Shown here piece after piece: positions 1-4,892 of a DNA stretch of 10,129 bases. How positions within the stretch are numbered: the stretch's first letter is position 1; each line of letters starts with the position of its first letter. Location of the stretch: assembly GCA_027295435.1 (NCBI GenBank), contig JAPUKX010000275.1, positions 1 to 10,129 on the forward strand, given 5' to 3'. The notes below the pieces were generated by a model. It was not told where the DNA came from. It did no database searches and saw only the letters and a program-made list of their open reading frames with translations. The DNA comes from Planctomycetota bacterium (lineage in GTDB: Bacteria; Planctomycetota; Phycisphaerae; Phycisphaerales; SM1A02). The position numbers and the translations under genes are program-made.

Positions 1-1558
1 GGTTGAGCTCCTGCGGTTGCACTCCATCGAACCATACGGGGGTCAGTTGGCGGTCTCGGCACAGAGCGCGGACCTGGTCGATCTCGTGGGGTTGCCACGG
101 TGAGGCCTTGACCATGGTGCAGACGGCCAAGTAATCACGAACGATGACGATGTGCTTCGCCGGCGATTCAATCTCGATGCGTCGAAGCGCCTCGACGAAG
201 GTCGCCAACAGCTTGAGGTTGTCGCGCGGCGGCGTCTGAATGCCACGGGTGACCGCGAGCAGTCCATCGGCTCTGAGCTGCCGTAAGCAGGCTGTGATTC
301 CCTGCACCGTGATGAGATGGTCTTGAGCCAGCCCGCCCATACCGCCGGACCCAGCGGTCAGGGTTTGTAAGGTCACCAATTGAATCAGATCAAACTTCGC
401 CTTCGTGTGTTCGATGAAGTGACGAGGCTCGGCGACGTGTGAGCGAACGCCGGGCAAGTCCCATACCGCCCCACCATGCTCGTGAAGAGGGCCGCGCAAC
501 AGATCCACCAGGTTCTCGTCCGGCTGCACCACATGGATGGACGAGGCGCGATGGCGTGCTGCAAGCCAGATGTTCGTCCCACCTGTTTCGCCGAGTAGAG
601 CTACCCGCGGCTCGCGTGCAACAAGCGCATACGGGATCGCCGTGAGGGTTTGGTCCATAACCTCCGCGCGAGCAGCGCGATCAACGTCCAGGACCGATCC
701 CACCTTATGTCCATCGGCAAGAATCACGCTCATCGGCGGCGGAAGGACCCCAACGCCGAGGAACGGCAGATCGTGCAACACGTCGCCCCGATAGGCCTCG
801 ACGACCGCGCGTGGCCCGATTGCTCGCCCGATCCGCTGGACTGATCCCTGGTCCATCAGCCGCTGCATATAGGCCTGATCCTTATACGGATCCACCCGTA
901 CGTGCGGTGGGTCAAGCCACACGCAGCCGAGGGCCAGCGCCGCACACGTTGTGATGGCAACCATCCGTTTGGTCGCCGAAGCGGGTCGTACGCCGGCTGC
1001 ACCAAGCAACGCGAGCCCACCCATTGCCAGCGGCAGCCAGGCTGCGGGCACGATTGACATGAGCACCGGGGCGAGCAGCGCCCCGGCCGCACTCCCAATG
1101 AGGTTCGCGCCGTAGACGGTTCCCACGCGCTCCCCTGCAAGCATGAGCGACAGACCGATCGCCGCAGCGCCCAGGAAAAACGGTATGGTCAACACGGCCC
1201 AGTACAGCATCCAGTACCCCACCTGCTGCCAGAGCAATGCCGGGAGGAACCGCGCCTCGATGGGAACGTGCTGGGCGATCGCCGAGCAGATTGGCACGGC
1301 CGCCGCCGTGGCCAAAGCCAGCACAAATAACACCGTCTCACCGCGCTGCACAACCCACGATCGCAGCAGAAACAGCGCGGTGCCGCTGGCTCCGAATCCC
1401 AGCAGGACCACACTGATCACCAAAAACGCAAAGTGATGCCAACTGGCAACCAGCAGCATCCGCATCAGCGAGATTTCAAAGCCCAGCACAGCGGCGGAAA
1501 TGAACCACACCACCCAGATCAGCCGTACGGGTCGCCCTGCGGCCGAGGCACTTTCCAA
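1..1558 (-). CDS. Polytopic membrane protein with C-terminal spermidine-synthase-like domain (partial, C-terminus cut by window edge)
   Basis: The frame is open from a TTG at 1558 to the left edge, about 519 codons with no stop. The N-terminal ~230 residues are strongly hydrophobic and hold several membrane segments. The first (roughly residues 13-33) contains LGFEISLMRMLLVASWHHFA, the opening typical of the fused membrane/spermidine-synthase family. A Rossmann-like domain follows: a glycine-rich loop GETGGTN at residues 323-329, the strand-end PDENLVDLL, and FDLIQLV near residue 388. The order matches spermidine synthase folds. However, the usual acidic ribose-binding residue after strand 2 appears as Q, and the DxxD(S/T)xP-type catalytic signature after the YDxI strand is absent. 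Aminopropyltransferase activity is therefore doubtful. The start is TTG with GAGGA at 1565-1569 and a 6-nt spacer, two bases after the PCMT stop, so translational coupling is likely. The family call is fairly firm; the biochemical role is unknown. Confidence 0.8.
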   Translation of the reverse strand, partial: MESASAAGRPVRLIWVVWFISAAVLGFEISLMRMLLVASWHHFAFLVISVVLLGFGASGTALFLLRSWVVQRGETVLFVLALATAAAVPICSAIAQHVPIEARFLPALLWQQVGYWMLYWAVLTIPFFLGAAAIGLSLMLAGERVGTVYGANLIGSAAGALLAPVLMSIVPAAWLPLAMGGLALLGAAGVRPASATKRMVAITTCAALALGCVWLDPPHVRVDPYKDQAYMQRLMDQGSVQRIGRAIGPRAVVEAYRGDVLHDLPFLGVGVLPPPMSVILADGHKVGSVLDVDRAARAEVMDQTLTAIPYALVAREPRVALLGETGGTNIWLAARHRASSIHVVQPDENLVDLLRGPLHEHGGAVWDLPGVRSHVAEPRHFIEHTKAKFDLIQLVTLQTLTAGSGGMGGLAQDHLITVQGITACLRQLRADGLLAVTRGIQTPPRDNLKLLATFVEALRRIEIESPAKHIVIVRDYLAVCTMVKASPWQPHEIDQVRALCRDRQLTPVWFDGVQPQELN

Positions 1559-1560
1559 CG

Positions 1561-2394
1561 CTATTCCTCGCGGGTCAACGGCACGAATCGAACGCTCATG
1601 ACCGTGGTCGATCGGCGGCTGCCATCCAGTTGTTTCGTCATGACGATCAGCCGTTGGACTTCGTAGGGTCCTCCGATGGGGATCACGATTCGACCGCCCG
1701 GCTTGAGCTGGTCCCACAATGGCGGGGGCAGATGACCCGCGGCACACGTGACAATGATCGCATCAAAGGGAGCGTGCTCAGCCCAGCCGAAGTAGCCGTC
1801 GCCATGGCGTGTTCGCACCTCGCCGTAGTCCTGTGAGCCCAGCACACCCGCGGCGCGCTCAAAGAGCGGATCGATGATCTCCAGCGTATAGACGTTGGGC
1901 GTTAGATGGGCAAGCACCGCCGCCTGATACCCGGAGCCGGTGCCGATCTCCAGCACCTTGGCGTCTTCTTTGAGCTCCAGCAGCTCGGACATCATGGCCA
2001 CGATGTACGGCTGGGAGATCGTCTGACCATATCCAATCGGCAGCGGTGAATCGTCATAGGCCTGGTGTCGGCGCGCCTTCGGCACAAAGACGTGCCGGGG
2101 CACCGTCCGCATGGCGTTCAGCACCGCCTGGTCCTTGATCGGCCGTCCTCCGAGGCGCTGTCGGGCAATCTGCTGCTCGACCATCCGCGCTCGCTCGTCG
2201 GCGCGCTCGGTTGCCGCGGGCGGCTGGGGGTGCTTCGGTTCGGTGGAGGATGGTGTGTCAGGCTGGCTCTGGGCCGGGCTCGGCGACTGAGGCGGATCGG
2301 CCGATGCATGGCGGGACGACTGGCCTATCACTATTGCGGCCATCGTCACGCCGACGAACACGACCCCCGCTCCAATCGCAATACCAACACGCAT
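1561..2394 (-). CDS. pcm: Membrane-anchored protein-L-isoaspartate O-methyltransferase
   Basis: This is a 277-residue protein. The PCMT family methylates isoaspartyl residues in damaged proteins with S-adenosylmethionine so that they can return to aspartate. Residues 3-24 form one hydrophobic helix (signal anchor or signal peptide). A Pro/Ser/Gln-rich linker to about residue 65 follows, then a full PCMT domain. That domain carries the substrate-side motif PIGYGQTISQPY (119-130), the SAM-binding loop VLEIGTGSGYQ (147-157), the DAIIVTCAAGHLPPPLW strand and the LKPGGRIVIPIG segment. The cytosolic enzyme is usually about 210-220 residues, so the extra length is the anchor plus linker. I chose the ATG at 2394 because GGGAGG lies 6 nt upstream; an in-frame TTG at 2412 would add six residues and overlap the upstream stop. 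The stop is two bases from the next gene's start. The family is secure; which side of the membrane the catalytic domain occupies is not. Confidence 0.93.
   Translation of the reverse strand: MRVGIAIGAGVVFVGVTMAAIVIGQSSRHASADPPQSPSPAQSQPDTPSSTEPKHPQPPAATERADERARMVEQQIARQRLGGRPIKDQAVLNAMRTVPRHVFVPKARRHQAYDDSPLPIGYGQTISQPYIVAMMSELLELKEDAKVLEIGTGSGYQAAVLAHLTPNVYTLEIIDPLFERAAGVLGSQDYGEVRTRHGDGYFGWAEHAPFDAIIVTCAAGHLPPPLWDQLKPGGRIVIPIGGPYEVQRLIVMTKQLDGSRRSTTVMSVRFVPLTREE
1565..1569 (-). promoter_or_regulatory. Ribosome binding site deciding the TTG start of the spermidine-synthase-like gene
   Basis: The minus strand reads GAGGA, then a 6-nt spacer, then TTG at 1558. The site lies inside the last codons of the PCMT gene, whose TAG stop (1563-1561) falls within the spacer. 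This favours TTG over the in-frame GTG at 1513, and implies the two genes are translated from one mRNA. Confidence 0.6.
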
Positions 2395-2400
2395 CAGGTG

Positions 2401-2406
2401 CCTCCC
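2401..2406 (-). promoter_or_regulatory. Strong ribosome binding site of the PCMT gene
   Basis: The minus strand reads GGGAGG, a 6-nt spacer, then ATG at 2394. It sits immediately after the TGA (2411-2409) of the HicB-like gene, and decides the ATG start over the in-frame TTG at 2412. Confidence 0.65.
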
Positions 2407-2408
2407 GC

Positions 2409-2564
2409 TCAAGGCCAGTCCAGGATCAGGGCGATGGCCTCCGCCAGGCTTTGCAACACCTCTCTTTTCGTTGGACCCTGTCCATTGGCACCGGGAATCT
2501 CGGGGGCATAGGCGATAAACCAGTCCTCGTCCTGCTCGATGATCGCGGTCAATTTGTTACGCAT
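2409..2564 (-). CDS. Short HicB-like (antitoxin-family) protein, orphan and C-terminally short
   Basis: This is a 51-residue protein starting at ATG 2564 with the sequence MRNKLTAIIEQDEDWFIAYA, followed by PEIPGANGQG, TKREVLQSLAEAI and ALILDWP. The pattern is the HicB-like partial RNase-H fold: a beta strand ending in IIE, then WFIAYAPEIPG, then a T-x-E-type helix. HicB proteins act as antitoxins to the HicA mRNA interferase, and many are solitary. From memory of the family, homologues continue for about 15-20 residues past the ALIL helix with a charged tail; here TGA follows at once, so the protein looks truncated. No HicA-like gene is present on either side. An upstream in-frame start at 2666 would add 34 Cys/Trp/Arg-rich residues with no family resemblance and is less likely. 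It ends 14 bases before the PCMT start, so it is probably co-transcribed with PCMT. The fold call is good; antitoxin function is doubtful without a partner. Confidence 0.72.
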   Translation of the reverse strand: MRNKLTAIIEQDEDWFIAYAPEIPGANGQGPTKREVLQSLAEAIALILDWP

Positions 2565-2647
2565 GGATGTATCTCTGATCGCACGACATTCTAGCCAACA
2601 GCCCTGGCGCACGCTTCGCGTAGCCCCAGCCACCCACCGGCACGTCG

Positions 2648-2956
2648 CTAAACGGGCGTGCCACACTCTGGAAATTCCTCACCTAATCGTCTACCGCGCA
2701 GGTCATAACCACACTTACGACAGAAGCCGTGCCGCACTCGCTCACGACGAAGGACGGTCCCCCAATGCACAAGACCAATAGCTGAGGGGAGTAGTAGTAT
2801 CCCGGCAACAAGAAACGCAAGGAGAAGCTTACCGGAAACATCGAGTAGAAAAACGATTACGATCATTGGAGGAATGACGATCGCGAAGCATAATATACTC
2901 ACGGCGAAGAGAAACCATCCACACACGCTTACGATGACCGCGAACAGTTGCTTCAT
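2648..2956 (-). CDS. Small two-helix membrane protein with degenerate zinc-ribbon tail
   Basis: This is a 102-residue protein of no recognised function. Residues 3-32 and about 40-65 are hydrophobic and probably form two membrane helices. A basic stretch (RRERVRHGF) follows, then a C-terminal tail CRKCGYDLRGRRLGEEFPEC ending in GTPV. This resembles the CxxCGYDLRGx(n)CPxCG tails common on small membrane proteins of Planctomycetota, and would lie in the cytoplasm by the positive-inside rule. The third expected cysteine is phenylalanine (TTT), leaving three cysteines instead of four. ATG 2956 is preceded by AAGGGA about 10 nt upstream. Its stop lies 83 bases before the HicB-like start. GC content is visibly lower than in its neighbours. 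It is likely expressed, given the start context and family resemblance, but its role is unknown. Confidence 0.7.
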   Translation of the reverse strand: MKQLFAVIVSVCGWFLFAVSILCFAIVIPPMIVIVFLLDVSGKLLLAFLVAGILLLPSAIGLVHWGTVLRRERVRHGFCRKCGYDLRGRRLGEEFPECGTPV

Positions 2957-3078
2957 GACACGAGCGTCCCTTGGCTAGAAGCGACGCGACAGCGAAGGTT
3001 CATCCCATTCTACGGCGGGAACCACACCAACCACCGTACTCGCCCGCCGCGATCGTTGTGCTGCGATAGAGTACGGGC
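2957..3078. promoter_or_regulatory. Divergent intergenic region between the small membrane protein and adenine deaminase
   Basis: This 122-base gap separates two genes transcribed away from each other, so promoters for both are expected here by arrangement. A TAGAAT box reads on the minus strand near 3009-3014, but no convincing -35 box stands at 16-18 bp from it. I see no clear operator palindrome, riboswitch-like fold or strong Shine-Dalgarno ahead of the deaminase. The region call rests on gene layout alone. Confidence 0.3.
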
Positions 3079-4854
3079 ATGAGCGAGCCGGTAACCGATC
3101 CCGACCCCGGGAGTTCATCGACTACCAGCACTGGCACCGAAACGTTGCGGCGGCGGGTGCGCGTCGCGCGGGGGCAGGAGCGGGGCGATCTGCTGCTGAC
3201 AGGCGGGCAGGTGGTCAACGTATTCACATTACGGGTGGAGCCGGCCAACGTGGTCATCGCCGACGGCTGGATCGCCGGCGTCGGGCCCTACGACTGGCAG
3301 GCGACTGAGCGCATCGACCTGGACGGCCAGGCCGTGCTGCCGAGTTTGATCGACGCTCACATGCACGTGGAGAGCACGCTGCTGATGCCGGCAGAGCTCG
3401 CCCGATTGATTGTCCCCCACGGCACCGGCACACTCATCGCGGACCCGCACGAGATTGCCAACGTCATGGGTGTGCGCGGTGTCGAGCTGCTAATCAAAGC
3501 GAGCGAAAATCTTCCGCTGGACTTGTTCTACATGGCTCCGTCGTGTGTCCCGGCGATGGATTGGGAACATGCCGGGGCTGTGCTCGATGCCGACGCCATT
3601 GACAAACTGCTGGGCAAGCCGAGCGTGCTGGGTCTGGCGGAGATGATGAACTTTCCGGGGGTGCTGGAAGGTGAACCCACGGTACTGGAGAAGATCGCTG
3701 CGGCGGCGCGCCGAGGTGCTGCGGTCGATGGACACGCGCCGGGAGTGATCGGCCGGGACATCGTGGCCTATGCGGCGACGGGGATTCGCTCCGACCACGA
3801 ATCCACCGAGGTCCAGGAAGCACTGGCCAAGGCGTCACTGGGCATGCTGGTGCAGGTGCGTGAAGGGTCGATTGCCCGCAACCTCGACACCTTGCTGCCG
3901 TTGTTGGTTGAGGATCGCTTGGGTGAATGGTGTCTGTGCACCGATGACATCCACGCGGACGATCTGATCGACCACGGCCACCTTGATGGACTGCTGCGGC
4001 GAGTGGTCGCGGCGGGGATGGAGCCGGCAAGGGCGGTACGCCACACGACGTTGGTCCCAGCCAGGCACTACGGCTTGGACGACCGCGGCGCGATCGCGCC
4101 CGGCTATCGCGCGGACCTCCTTGTGGTCAACGACCTCGCTGAATTCCAACCTTCGATCGTGATCAAAGCCGGCAGCATCGTCGCAAGAGCCGGCGAATAT
4201 CTTCCCACCACCGCCCCGCCGGAGATCTCCCACGAGAATACCATCCACCTCGCGGCGCTGGACGAGTCAGCATTCACCTTGTCGTTGAGCAGCGACCGCT
4301 GCCCGATCATCGGGATCGTCCCGGATCAGATCATAACCCGGCACGAAAGGCGGAATGTACGGCGACATAACGGTCACTGGTCCTTCGATGCTGACGTTGA
4401 CGTAGCACTGATCGCGAGCATCGAACGGCATCGAGCAACTCGAAACATTGGTCTTGGGCTGGTCGAGGGATTCCGCTTTCGCGATCACGGAGCGTTTGGA
4501 TCATCGGTTGCGCATGACTCGCACAATCTGATCATTGCCGGCACCAACCCTCGAGATATGCTTGCCTGTGCCCGAGCGATGGAAGAGACCGGCGGCGGGT
4601 TTGTGGTATCTGCGGGTGGAGCAATCTCGGCGCAGTTACCGCTTCCGGTCGCCGGGCTGATGTCGGCTGAGAGTGCTGAGGAAGTGTGCCGGCAACTGCG
4701 GCAGGTACGTGAGGCTGCGCGCGCGCTGGGCTGCACCCTCATCCGTCCCTTCGGCACGCTCTCGTTCCTGGCCCTCTCGGTTATTCCTGCGCTCCGTATT
4801 ACCGATCAAGGGCTGTTTGACGTCGTGAATCAGGAGTTCATCACGTGGCGCTGA
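3079..4854 (+). CDS. ade: Adenine deaminase
   Basis: This 591-residue amidohydrolase converts adenine to hypoxanthine and ammonia in cytoplasmic purine salvage. Residues 1-23 are a Ser/Thr/Pro-rich leader, and family similarity begins at LRRRVRVARGQERGDLLL. The metal site shows IDAHMHVEST with H94 and H96, followed by the very characteristic ADPHEIANVMG (H124, E125). VDGHAPG (H219), SDHES (H240, E241) and CTDDIHADD (D289, D290) follow in the usual order. The C-terminal Ade domain carries GGGFVVSAGGAI (505-516) and then LPLPVAGLMS. The length is near the family norm, allowing for the leader. The ATG at 3079 lacks a strong Shine-Dalgarno, so a start slightly downstream is possible. It is transcribed alone, divergent from the small membrane protein gene and convergent with the lipid operon, with 38 bases between the stops. 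Other amidohydrolases such as dihydroorotase lack the ADPHEIAN signature. Confidence 0.96.
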   Translation: MSEPVTDPDPGSSSTTSTGTETLRRRVRVARGQERGDLLLTGGQVVNVFTLRVEPANVVIADGWIAGVGPYDWQATERIDLDGQAVLPSLIDAHMHVESTLLMPAELARLIVPHGTGTLIADPHEIANVMGVRGVELLIKASENLPLDLFYMAPSCVPAMDWEHAGAVLDADAIDKLLGKPSVLGLAEMMNFPGVLEGEPTVLEKIAAAARRGAAVDGHAPGVIGRDIVAYAATGIRSDHESTEVQEALAKASLGMLVQVREGSIARNLDTLLPLLVEDRLGEWCLCTDDIHADDLIDHGHLDGLLRRVVAAGMEPARAVRHTTLVPARHYGLDDRGAIAPGYRADLLVVNDLAEFQPSIVIKAGSIVARAGEYLPTTAPPEISHENTIHLAALDESAFTLSLSSDRCPIIGIVPDQIITRHERRNVRRHNGHWSFDADVDVALIASIERHRATRNIGLGLVEGFRFRDHGAFGSSVAHDSHNLIIAGTNPRDMLACARAMEETGGGFVVSAGGAISAQLPLPVAGLMSAESAEEVCRQLRQVREAARALGCTLIRPFGTLSFLALSVIPALRITDQGLFDVVNQEFITWR

Positions 4855-4892
4855 GGACCTGACCCCAGCGGCGATTGTATCGAGGCTGCTGA

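Noticed and set aside
43..1436. Several short open frames on both strands in the left 1.4 kb
   Set aside because: The minus-strand frame of the spermidine-synthase-like gene runs unbroken through the whole stretch and shows family motifs; the short frames are its shadows.
2385..2415. Shifted-frame continuation of the HicB-like protein (LEREAPDA) as evidence of a frameshift
   Set aside because: The short stretch loosely recalls a charged HicB tail, but it is too short and stops resembling the family at once; it coincides with the PCMT ribosome binding site.
2065..2594. Overlapping plus-strand open frames opposite PCMT and the HicB-like gene
   Set aside because: They are shadows of the minus-strand genes, with low-complexity Arg/Gly-rich translations and no ribosome binding site of note.
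2565..2666. N-terminal extension of the HicB-like protein from a start at 2666
   Set aside because: The added 34 residues are rich in Cys, Trp and Arg, match nothing in the family, and would overlap the end of the upstream small membrane protein gene.
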